The notes beneath the pieces were generated by a model. It worked only from the letters and a program-made list of their open reading frames with translations. It was not told the DNA's origin and searched no databases. The position numbers and the translations under genes were made by a program. 64,000 bases of DNA from Mimachlamys varia (taxonomy: Eukaryota > Mollusca > Bivalvia > Pectinida > Pectinidae): positions 25,419,001-25,483,000 of the forward strand of contig OX392538.1 of assembly GCA_947623455.1 (NCBI GenBank). The letters are read 5' to 3'. Below, in pieces: positions 15,401-27,400 of this stretch. Positions within the stretch are counted from its first letter, which is position 1. Each line of letters opens with the position of its first letter.

Positions 15401-18400
15401 ATCTAATAAAATTGAGGAAACACTCAATAGAATGATCAGAATGAACAGGCAGACAAAACTAGTATTCTGTATTTATTCAGTAATAATTAAGTGAAGATGC
15501 ATAAAATCATTTCCGTGACATTACCTATCTATGGTTTTCCTAACGTAAAAAAAGTATGACACCATAATGCGTTAAAATACTTACATTTGGTAAACTTGCA
15601 TCCATGAAAGGTTCTGTTTCAACGCTGAAACTTAAAGTAGCGTCCACTGATGCTGTGAGTGTCAGTTCCATTATTTTAACTCCCTTAAACTCCTCTGTGA
15701 CAGTGAAAGTGACGGACGAGGTAACACTCTCTAGCGTCACTGTCGGGGTTAAAGTTGTGTCATCTCCATCATCAACGTTTTGCACGAAAATGTTATTATT
15801 GTTTGCAGTGCTAACGATGTCTCGGCATTCTGAAATAGAAAACAACACAAAAGTTGTAAAATAACACAATACAAAATACATAACAAGAAACTATTCTTTT
15901 TACTCAAATCACGAAATGTGAATCGCTGGCTTTTGAACATTAAACATTTGAAAAAGCAATTAAAGGCCAGTAGTATACAATGTATAAGCATTTGCTTATC
16001 ATTCGTCATACTAGTACACTGATAAAGAGCACATGTCGTCGACAGATTCAACGACTTCGAGTGCGTGCCTTCAACATAGCCATGCATTTGATTTATTCAA
16101 TTTAAAACTGTTTTTTTACACAAAAAAAATACAAATTGTAAACGGTACTCCTGAAAGAATGTATAATATATTTGTTAACATTCATTTTATTTCTCAAATC
16201 AGTCTTCATACCTATCTATGGTATGACATGTATACTTTCTGATATAAGTCGTTACTACATTAAAAAACAGAATAGTGTCAATCACATTTCTATTTGTGTC
16301 TTTTTGTATTGGTCACATGAAATATTTTAGAGATCATGATCATATTTACCTACGACTCATTTGCTGTTATTTGAGTGAAGCTCCTTTTACACATTCCGTC
16401 GAGCTCTATTAGGTTGTTCTACTCTTATCTTTATGTAATTGTTTTCATTTCGAATATATATCTTGTCAATCAATTGTTTTGTGAATGACATACTTCAGAT
16501 AATGCAGACGGTACCATCAAAGGACATTAATGCGATTCATTATGACTTGCAAAACTAAATAAGTATTTATCACAATTTATGAATGAATCGGATTTTCATG
16601 TTTAAAAACTCACAGGATGTTTCAAAACATTACCTCATACGTACACGTTTGACAAAGATCTTTATTTGATGGCATTCCCAACTTACAAATTTTAAACGGT
16701 ACTCTTAAAGGACTGTGTAGTATCTTTGTTAACTTTCCTTTTAGTGTAGCGCCATCTACGCATTCCGTTAAACTTTACTCAAGTTGTACTGCTGTTATTG
16801 TCACGTAATTGTTTCAATTCGAAAACAAATCTTGCCAATCAATTATTTTGTGAATTGCTTACTACAAATCATATAGACGTTACAATACAAGGGATTTAAT
16901 GCTAAATATGATGACTTGCGATACTAAATAAGTATTTATAACAATTTAATAAAGCAAAGGCTGATATGGAACATAATACAATTCTAAAACTTCAACGTTT
17001 ACTTTAAATAAGCTTGGAGCATGACAGTATGCGTACACGTTTGACAGAGATCTGTATTTGATAGCATTGTGTACTCACCTTCAGTTGTGGTTATTTGTGA
17101 AGTCACACTCTGAGATGTTGGAGTAGCCGTGGTACTTGTTGAGTGCTGTGTTGTCGACGATGGAGTACTGATTGCGGTACTGGACGTTTGCTCAGATGTC
17201 GATTGGACTGAAGTGGTTGTCGGGGATGTCGTAGTTGGAACACTGGTAGTTGTTGTTCCTATTTCAAACGTGGAACATTACATGCGCTTATATTCATTGT
17301 CCAATAACATTCATTGAAGCGTGAAAATAGATTTGAATACATATTAAAGGCATGCTCATCTATACAATATCCAACGGTATTCAATGATGCGCTAAAACAA
17401 ATTGAATTACATACTATCTCTTATAAAATTTAAGCCAACGCTTTTTGTGATGCGACTTCAATGCCATCCAGTGAATTGGATATATCGCGAACAGCATAAC
17501 TAATTTTAAACCTCCTTTTCCTGTTGACCGACTTGACAAAAAGTGATAGAAATAATGATAGTTACTTGACACAATCAATACATTTCACAGCTTGGAATAA
17601 AATAACTATGGATATGTGTATTATCATTCAATATTCGATGTAATACAAGGTTTTGTAATGTAAGTGGTTGAATATGGTGTGGTTGTCCGCGTCATCGTTT
17701 CTGAGTGAATAGTTGAGGTGAACGGTGTTGGGAAGGTTTTCGTAGTTGACACTGTCGTTGATTCAGTGGTAGAAGTTTCTGAAGTAGTTACATGTATTGT
17801 CACAGACTAATTTGATGACGTTAAAGTTGTTATGGGCGATACTACGAAGCAATTTCGTGTTTAAATGAAAAGTAATATACTTGAGAAAAAATGCCATATG
17901 TGGTTTAACCAAGCGCATGTTAAGTTCCTTTTTGAGTTTTGATTTGAACATTGGATTTTTTAGGAACCATGTTGCATAGCCTAAACAATAGGATTCCTTG
18001 ATTATGTCGTAAATGGTCTTTTTAGTGAAGACAACGATGACGTAGATGCGTATGAAGGTGCCGTTTTGTAGTATTTGATATAAAAAACAGGTGTGCATTT
18101 ATAGGTAGGGGTGTACAGAAGCATACGGTGGTAATGGGTGATTTTTCTGTACAATAATAACCCCTTTAATATTAAGTGTATCAAAATATGAAGATAAGAA
18201 AGCAGTGAAATTGGCGTAAGTAAGATAATATGGACTTCGTGGGCTTCACATTTGTAAAATGAAAAAATATATATATATTAAATACATGTTGTGTCAGACA
18301 TACAAATTAACACTATTTCTGTTTTAACTTTCTATTTGATTAAACGACACATCAAGGTGCAGAAACTTTTTCAACATGATCATGAACCTTAAGGGTATTA

Positions 18401-21400
18401 GAAGATTAAAGAGTTGAATTTTCAACCAAACTGATTCAAAAGCGAATGATGTGAACTGGAAAACCGTATGTGGATGTCATATTTCAAAATGCTGCATTGC
18501 GATAATACCCCGTTTAGTATGGTATGCTTTAACGTTTGTAACATGTTTATCTGTTATGTATTGTATTTGTTGATACATAGTGATGTTTTAGCATCGTATG
18601 CAATATTGCATTTGAGATTCGTTTCTAAGTGTCGCAAAGGGCTGTCTTAAAGAAAGATGCACTTCTTAGAAAAGGTCAATACCAGATGTGATACTATGAA
18701 CAATATGACTCAATTACCTTAAGTTCATTTGAACGATCAAATGTATATCGATTATAGTAGTTATATCAGAATTTCCCAATTGGTCGTTAACAACCTTGCA
18801 ACTTGAATCGATATTAGCGTTTTCCAGTGAGGCACAAACATTACAAAACTGCGTGGCTTGCGCACAAACCTGGTGTGGTTCCTGAAGTCGTGCCAGTTAT
18901 GCCAGTTGTAGGTACAGATGTTGTTGGTGATGTTTCTTCGACTGAAGTTGTTAGTGAAGTAGTCGTTGTAGTTGGTGCCGATGTTGTGGTGGCAACAGAC
19001 GTGGTTTCTGAAACCGATGTTGTCTTACTCTCAGTTGTTTCTGGAGTGCTTGCCGTTGTTGATACTGCAATTTGAAAGAAAGACCCTACAGATATCCAGA
19101 AGACAATGCTTTGAAGTAGATATTTCATTTACAGTTGTGTCGTGTGCAAAAGATGTTTTCATGGCGAAAGCTCTGCATACGCATGGCAAGAATATGTAAC
19201 ATCAGGGTGCAGCAGTGGTGTCTGTAGAGCCGTTATGTCCTTTTAGGACAGCAACTGATTATCAAACTATTATTTACACATTGCTAACATATTAACAGAC
19301 GTATGGTTCTCCCGCACCCACCTCATTTGTATGTGATGAAACTGGTGTGTTTGGTCGGAAAACGCTTTTTGAGATTCATGAAATGTTATACAGATTTCAT
19401 TTGATGCACCATGAATTGTATTATTTCACCCATGTACATTGTACTCTTTTATTTATGGAATTAAAATATGGTCAATTGTGTCGCAATATTAACTCATATG
19501 GCCCATGCTTATGGAAATAATGTAATTGCGAAATTTATTACAATATTTGAAAATAAAATTGACGAAAGTAAAACACATAATTGTTAGGAATACATGTGCG
19601 TGTACCGATATGTGAACCTGTTGTTGAATGACGGGAGAAAGGTGAAGTGAAAATATTGTTAGTTGTTCCTTCTGAGGAGTAGGATGGGTGTGATGATGAA
19701 CTTGGAGTAATAGTTGGCATATGATTTGTCGTCCCATGTGTTGTTTCGTAGCCATTGCCGGTAGGCATTGTATGTTCTGGTGCGGTAATACTTTGTGCAA
19801 CAGTGGGGTTAGATTGAATAGGAGCTGATGTAGTAAGTGACGAAGTAGTTAAGAACGTCGTGCCAGGTAATGGAAATGAAGAGGATTGATGGACTGAATC
19901 TGAAGGCGGTGACACATTTTGGTGTCCTCCGGCACCTGCTGATTGATCAGAGGTAGATGTTGGTATCTCAGTTGCTTTTGATATGGCTGAATATAAAACA
20001 AATATATCGCCATGTGAGTTTTCATGAACAAAATGACTTCAATTTAAAGTGAACAAAATTACAAGAGCTTTTTCATTTCCAGGTCATGGAACAGGCGCGA
20101 ACCTTCACATACTATACATGGTTAATGTGGTAATGATGTTTAGTTTTGAAATAAAAGCAATCTGTATGCCAGTTTCATCTCTTACGTAACATATGTTTTG
20201 TATTTGTGGATTCATAAACAAACGAAAGAAGATAAACATGTCTTTAGATGTCAAAGAGTTGATGGAAGTTTGATTTTAATCGATTTGCTTGACATCATGC
20301 TTTGCCATCCCTTACCACCTTGTTTGATTTTGGATTTATGCAATGGTATCGACCTGTTGCTTTGTTATGCATAGATAGAAACATGCAGAAATTATTCCTA
20401 GCCACCAATGACATTAAACAGGTACGTGTGATATGTTATGGATCAGTTCCGGTTTAAAGAGCCCTTTTGTAATAATGATGAATCCATACCACTAGTACGT
20501 GTTGACTCTGTAGACGTAACTGTTGATTCAGTTGGAGACGTAACAGTAGGCGGCTTCGAAGGAACAGTGGGCTTTTCTGTAGTAGTAGATCCTGGTAAAT
20601 GAACCACCAATAGCAATGTTATACAATCGAACACATGTGGCTTTCCTGGGCTTTATGTGAGTTCTATTTCATATAATTCGAATTCTTATGATGGATTTTA
20701 AATATTTTAGATTTTTAAATATAACCAATGTGATCATTTGAAATTCTCGCCGCAAATGTTGAAATTTTAATTCTTCTATTCGATGTGAATTTACCCTGAG
20801 ATGCCGTTGAAAGAGTAGTTGTTTTAGCTGTTGTTGCTCCTGTACCGACAGTAGTTGACGAAGACGACGTGACACTTGAGCTTGAAACAGTTGAAGGAGA
20901 TGATTGGGTGGTCGCCTCACTGGAAACTTGTGTTGTTGAACCTTTTATATTGAATACAGGTTGTGTCAGACATACAAATTAACACTATTTCTGTTTTAAC
21001 TTCCTATTTCATTAAACGACATATCAATGTGCAGAAAGGTTTTCAACAAAATCATGAAACCTTAAGGATATTAGAAGATTCAAGAGTTGATTTTTCGTCC
21101 AAACTGATTCAAAAACGAATTATGTGAACTGGAAAACCGTATGTGAATGTCATATTTCAAAATGCTGCATTGCGATAATATCCAGTTGAGTATGGTATGA
21201 TTATACGTGTGTTTATCTGTTATGTATTGTATTTGTTGATATATAGCGATGGTTTAGCATCGTATGTAATATTGCATTGAAGATTCGTTTCTAAGTGTTG
21301 CAAAGGGCTGTCTTAAAGAAAGATGCACTTCTTAGAAAAGGTCAATACCAGATGTGACACTATGAACAATATGACTAAATTACCTTAAGTTCATTTGAAC

Positions 21401-24400
21401 GATGAAATATATAACGATTATAGTAGTTATATCAGAATTTCCCAATTGGTCGTTAACAACCTTGCAACTTGTATCGATATTGGCGTTTTCCAGTGAGGCA
21501 CAAACATTACAAAACTGAGTGGCTTGCGCACAAACCTGTTGTGGTTCCTGAAGTCGTGCCAGTTGTGCCAGTTGTAGGTACAGATCTTGTTGGTGTTGTT
21601 TCTTCGACTGAAGTTGTTAGTGAAGTAGTCGTTGTAGTTGGTGCCGATGTTGTGGTGGCAACAGACGTCGTTTCTGAAACCGATGTTGTCTTACTCTCAG
21701 TTGTTTCTGGAGTGCTTGCCGTTGTTGATACTGCAATTTGAAAGAAAGACCCTACAGATATCCAGAAGACAATGCATTGAAGTAGATATTTCATTTACAG
21801 TTGTGTCGTGTGCAAAAGATGTTTTCATGACGAAAGCTCTGCATACGCATGGCAAGAATATGTAACATCAGGGTGCAGCAGTGGTGTCTGTAGAGCCGCT
21901 ATTTCCTTTTAGGACAGCAACTGATTATCAAACTATTATTTACACATTGCTAATATATTAACAGACGTATGGTTCTCCCCCACCCACCTCATTTGTATGT
22001 AATGAAACTGGTGTGTTTGGTCGGAAAACGCTTTTTGAGATTCATGAAATGTTATACAGATTTCATTTGATGCACCATGAATTGTATTATTTCACCCATG
22101 CACATTGTACTCTTTTATTTATGGAATTAAAATATGGTCAATTGTGTCGCAATATTAACTCATATGGCCCATGCTTATGGAAATAATGTAATGGCGAAAT
22201 TTATTACAATATTTGAAAATAAAATTGACGAAAGTAAAACACACATAATTGTTAGGAATACATGTGCGTGTACCGATATGTGAACCTGTTGTTGAATGAC
22301 GGGAGAAAGGTGAAGTGAAACTATTGTTAGTTGTTCCTTCTGAGGAGTAGGATGGGTGTGATGATGAACTTGGAGTAATAGTTGGCATATGATTTGTCAT
22401 TCCATGTGTTGTTTCGTAGCCATTGCCGGTAGACATTGTATGTTCTGGTGCGGTAGTACTTTGTGCAACAGTGGGGTTAGATTGAATAGGAGCTGATGTA
22501 GTAAGTGACGAAGTAGTTAGGAACGTCGTGCCAGGTAATGGAAATGAAGAGGATTGATGGACTGAATCTGAAGGCGGTGACACATTTTGGTGTCCTCCGG
22601 CACCTGCTGATTGATCAGAGGTAGATGTTGGTATCTCAGTTGTTTTTGATATGGCTGAATATAAAAAAACATATATCGCCATGTGAGTTTTCATGAACAC
22701 GATGACTTCAATTTAAAGTGAACAAAATTGCAAGAGCTTTTTGATTTCCAGGTTATAGAACAGGCGCGAACCTTCACATACCTTCACATCGTTAATGTGG
22801 TAATGAATGTTTAGTTTTGAAATAAAAGCAAGTTTTATGCCAGGTTCATGTCTTACGTAATATATGTTTTGTATTTGTGGATTCATAAACAAACGAAAGA
22901 AGATAAACATGTCTTTAGATGTCAAAGAGTTGATGAAAGTTTGATTTTAATAGATTTGCTTGACATCATGATTTGCAGTCCCTTACCACCTTGTATGGTT
23001 TTTGATTTATGCAATGGTATCGACCTGTTGCTTTTTTATGAATAAATAGAAGCAACATACACAAATAATTCCTAGACACCAATGACATTAAACAGGTACG
23101 TGTGATATATTATGGGTCAGTTCCGGTTTTAAGAGCCCGTTTGTAATAATGATGAATCCATACCACTAGTACGTGTTGACTCTGTAGACGTAACTGTTGA
23201 CTCAGTTGGAGACGTAACAGTAGGCGGCTTCGAAGGAACAGTGGGCTTTTCTGTAGTAGTAGATCCTGGTAAATGAACCACCAATAGCAATGTTATACAA
23301 TCGAACACATGTGGCTTTCCTGAGCTTTTATGTGAGTTCTACTTCATATAATTCGAATTATTATCATGAGTTTGAAATATTTTAGGTTTGTGGATCTAAC
23401 CAATGTGATCATTTGAAATTCTCGCTCAAATGTTGAGCTTTTAATTCTTTTATTCGATGTGAATTTACCCTGAGATGCCGTTGAAAGAGTAGTTGTTTTA
23501 GCTGTTGTTGCTCCTGTACCGACAGTAGTTGACGAAGACGACGTGACACTTGAGCTTGAAGCAGTTGAAGAAGATGATTGGGTGGTCGCCTCACTGGAAA
23601 CTTGTGTTGTTGAACCTTTTATATTGAATACAGGTTGTGTAAGACATACAAATTAATACTATATCTGTTTTAACTTCCTATTTAATTAAACGACATATCA
23701 ATGTGCAGAAACTATTTCAACATGATCATGAACCCTTTAGGATATTAGAAGATTCATGAGTTGATTTTTCAACCAAATTGATTCAAAAACGAATTATGTG
23801 AACTGGAAAACCGTATGTGAATGTCATATTTTGAAATGCTGCATTGCGATAATACCCGGTTCAGTATGGTATGATTATACGTTTGTAACCTGCTTATCTG
23901 TTATGTATTGTATTTGTTGATACATAGTGATGTTTTAGCATCTTATGCAATATTGCATTTGAGATTCCTTTCTAAGTGTCGCAAAGGGCTGTTTTAAAGA
24001 AAGATGCACTTCTTAGGAAAGGTCAATACCAGATGTAATACTATGAACAATATGACCGAATTACCTCAAGTTCACTTAAACGACGAAATGTATAACGATT
24101 ATAGTAATAACATAAGAATTTCCCAATTCGTTGTCAACAAACTTGCAACTTGCATCGATATTGGCGCTTTCCAGAAAAGCACAAACATAGCAAAACTGAG
24201 TGGCTTGCGCACAAACCTGGTGTGGTTCCTGAAGTCGTGCCAGTTGTAGGTGCAGATGTTGTTGGTGTTGTTTCTTCGACTGACGTTGTTAGTGAAGTAG
24301 TCGTTGTAGTTGGTGCCGATGTTGTGGTGGCAACAGACGTCGTTTCTGAAACCGATGTTGTCTTACTCTCAGTTGTTTCTGGAGTGCTTGCCGTTGTTGA

Positions 24401-27400
24401 TACTGAAATTTTAAAGAAAGACCCTACAGATATCCAGAAGACAATGCATTGAAGTAGATATTTCATTTACAGTTGTGTCGTGTGCAAAAGATGTTTTCAT
24501 GGGGAAAGCTCTGCAGACGCATGCCAAGAATATGTAACATCAGGGTGCAGCAGTGGTTCCTGTAGCGACGTAATGTCCTTTTAGGACAGCAGTTGTTTAT
24601 CAAACTATTATTTTCACATTGCTAACATTTTAACAGATGTACGGTTCTCCCACCACCCCCCTCCTTTGTATGTAATGAAAGTGATGTGTTTGGTCGAAAA
24701 ACGCTTTTTGAGATACATGAAATGTTATACAGATTTTATTTGATGCACCATAAATTGTATAATTTCACCCATGTACATGTACTGTTTTATTTATGGAATT
24801 AAAATATGTTCATTTGTGTCGCAATATAAACTCATATGGCCCATGCTTCTGGAAATAATGTAATGTTTTGTATTTGTAGATTCATAAACAAACGAAAGAA
24901 GACAAACATGTCTTTAGATGTCAAAGAGTTGATGGAAGTTTGATTCTAATCGATTTGCTTGACATCATGCTTTGCTATCCCTTTCCAACCTTTAGGGCTT
25001 TGGATTTATGCAATGGTATTGACCTGTTGCTTTTTATGCATATATAAACATACACAAATTATTCCTAGCCACCAATGACATTAAACAGGTACGTGTGATA
25101 TTTTATGGATCAGTTCCGGTTTAAAGAGCCCGTTTGTAATAATGATGAATCCATACCACTAGTACGTATTGACTCTGTAGAAGTAACTGTTGATTCAGTT
25201 GGAGACGTTACAGTAGGCGGCTTAGAAGGAACAGTGGGCTTTTCTGTAGTAGTAGATCCTGGTAAATGAACCATCAAATGAATCGTTATATTATAGCAAA
25301 TGATGAGTTCGTTTCATCTTCGTTGTGAGGTTTAGTGCGAAAAATGAATTCCATATGTTTTTGCTTTTGATATAACTAATGTGATCATTTTTATTCCCTT
25401 CCTCATCGGCGGGTATTGTATGAATGACATAGACAATTATATGCACAGGTAGGCATTGACAACATCGTGCCACTTTATTCGAAAGCATGATTCTTTAAAT
25501 GTCCATTATTGGGAAACACATTAATGCGTACATAACTCAAAAGAGTTGTAGATTCCGATGATTTTTCAGTCGATGTAGCTGTTGTTTGTGTGGTGGCTGC
25601 TTCAGTTGTGAATAACATTGTGATTCATTGCTAATGTTCGAACGAACATCCAAGTGCGCTTACTACTATCAACAGTATGTTCATGTGGTTTAGCTAATAC
25701 GCCAGACCGCATATATTGACTTAGAATGAAAGGTTGCTGGGGAATTCTTCGCAACATTTGCTATAAACATTTATAGCGAAAACATGCTTAGTCAAGGAAA
25801 GTATAATAGTATCGCTAATTACCTTTTTTGGCCATAATCATACAGGATAATATACTATTCATTTGCAACAAACGTTTTTATCAAGGTGGTTACACTAATA
25901 AGGATAAAACATCGATGTAATAAAACATAGATTTAAATGTTTTACAGTACCTGTAATTGATTGTGATGTGGTAACGGGCACTGTTGGCGTTGTTATGGTT
26001 GCGGTTGTAATCGGTGTGGCAGTTGTTCCTGATGTGGCAGTTGTTCCCGATGTAGCTGTTGTCCCTGATGTTACTGTCTTTTTTGGTGTGGCCGTTGTTC
26101 CTGATGTGGCCGTTGTTCCTGATGTTACTGTTGTTCCAGATGTGGCTGTTGTTCCAGATGTGCTTTCTGTTCCTGATGTGGCTGCAGTTTCTGATGTGAC
26201 CGTTGTTCCTGGTGTGGCCGTTGTTCCTGATGTTACTGTTGTTCCTGATGTGGCTGTTGTTTCTGATGCAGCCGTTGTTCCTGTTGTGATTGTTGATCCT
26301 GGAGTTGCTGTTGTTCCTGATGTTGCTGTTGTTTTTGACGTGGCCGTTGTTCCTGATGTGACTGTTGTGCCCGATGTTGCGGTTGTTCCCGATGTTGCAG
26401 TTGTTCCTGAAGAAGCTGTTGTTCCTGGTGTGACTGTTGTTCCTGATGTTGCGGTTGTTCCTGATGTAGCTGTTGTCTTGGATGTAGCTGTTGTTCCTGA
26501 TGTGGCCGTTGTTCCTGATGTGGCTGTTGTTCCTGATGTGGCTGTTGTCCCTGATGTTACTGTAGTTTTTGGTGTGGCCGTTGTTCCTGATGTAGCTGTT
26601 GTTCCTGATGTTGCTGTTGTTCCTGGTGTAGCTGTTGTTCCTGATGTGACAGTTGTGCCCGATGTTGCGGTTGTTCCTGATGTAGCTGTTGTCCTTGATG
26701 TTGCAGTTGTTCCTGATGTGGCTGTTGTACCTGCTGTTGCTGTTGTTCCTGGTGTAGCTGTTGTTCCTGATGTGACAGTTGTGCCCGATGTTGCGGTTGT
26801 TCCTGATGTAGCTGTTGTCCTTGATGTTGCGGTTGTTCCTGATGTGGCTGTTGTACCTGATGTTTCTGTTGTTCCTGTTGTAGCTGTTGTTCCTGATGTG
26901 ACAGTTGTGCCCGATGTTGCGGTTGTTCCTGATGTAGCTGTTGTCCTTGATGTTGCGGTTGTTCCTGATGTGGCTGTTGTACCTGATGTGACTGTCGTTC
27001 CTGATGTGGCTGTTGTTCCTGGTGTAGCTGTTGTTCCTGATGTGGCCGTTGTTCCTGATGTGGCTGTTGTTCCTGGTGTAGCTGTTGTTCCTGATGTAGC
27101 TGTTGTTCCTGATGTAGCTGTTGTTCCTGATGTGGCCGTTGTTTCTGATGTAGCTGTTGTTACTGGTGTGGCTGTTGTTCCTGGTGTAGCTGTTGTTCCT
27201 GATGTGGCTGTTGTTCCTGATGTAGCTGTTGTTCCTGATGTGGCCGTTGTTCCTGATGTAGCTGTTGTTCCTGGTGTGGCTGTTGTTCCTGATGTGACTG
27301 TTGTGCCCGATGTGGCTGTTGTTCCTGATGTAGCTGTTGTCCTTGATGTTGCGGTTGTTCCTGATGTGGCTGTTGTACCTGATGTGACTGTCGTTTTTGA

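Larger units (their letters stand above)
1..17258 (-). repeat. Left tandem array: eight ~2.15 kb units (T + C + B exons)
   Basis: Eight direct repeats with exon-to-exon periods of 2044, 2151, 2154, 2143, 2156, 2143 and 2154 bp. Each contributes one Thr-rich T exon (35 residues) and the C+B two-cysteine module (126 residues), about 161 residues per unit. Introns are as similar between copies as exons, so the duplications are recent or kept alike by gene conversion. The intron of about 1 kb between T and C in each unit holds no other exon that I can see; it carries an A-run of variable length in some units. The rightmost unit is clearly more diverged than the rest. Confidence 0.95.
18291..25270 (-). 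repeat. Middle tandem array: 2.5 units of ~2.67 kb (Q + R + E + M exons)
   Basis: Three direct copies begin at about 18,291, 20,958 and 23,637 with the shared words GACATACAAATTAA. Copies 1 and 2 each carry exons Q, R, E and M. Copy 3 has R and M but has lost E by an internal deletion, and its Q end is not recognisable. Exons Q, R and M are homologous to those of the right array at 46-64 kb, where E is absent. Confidence 0.9.
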
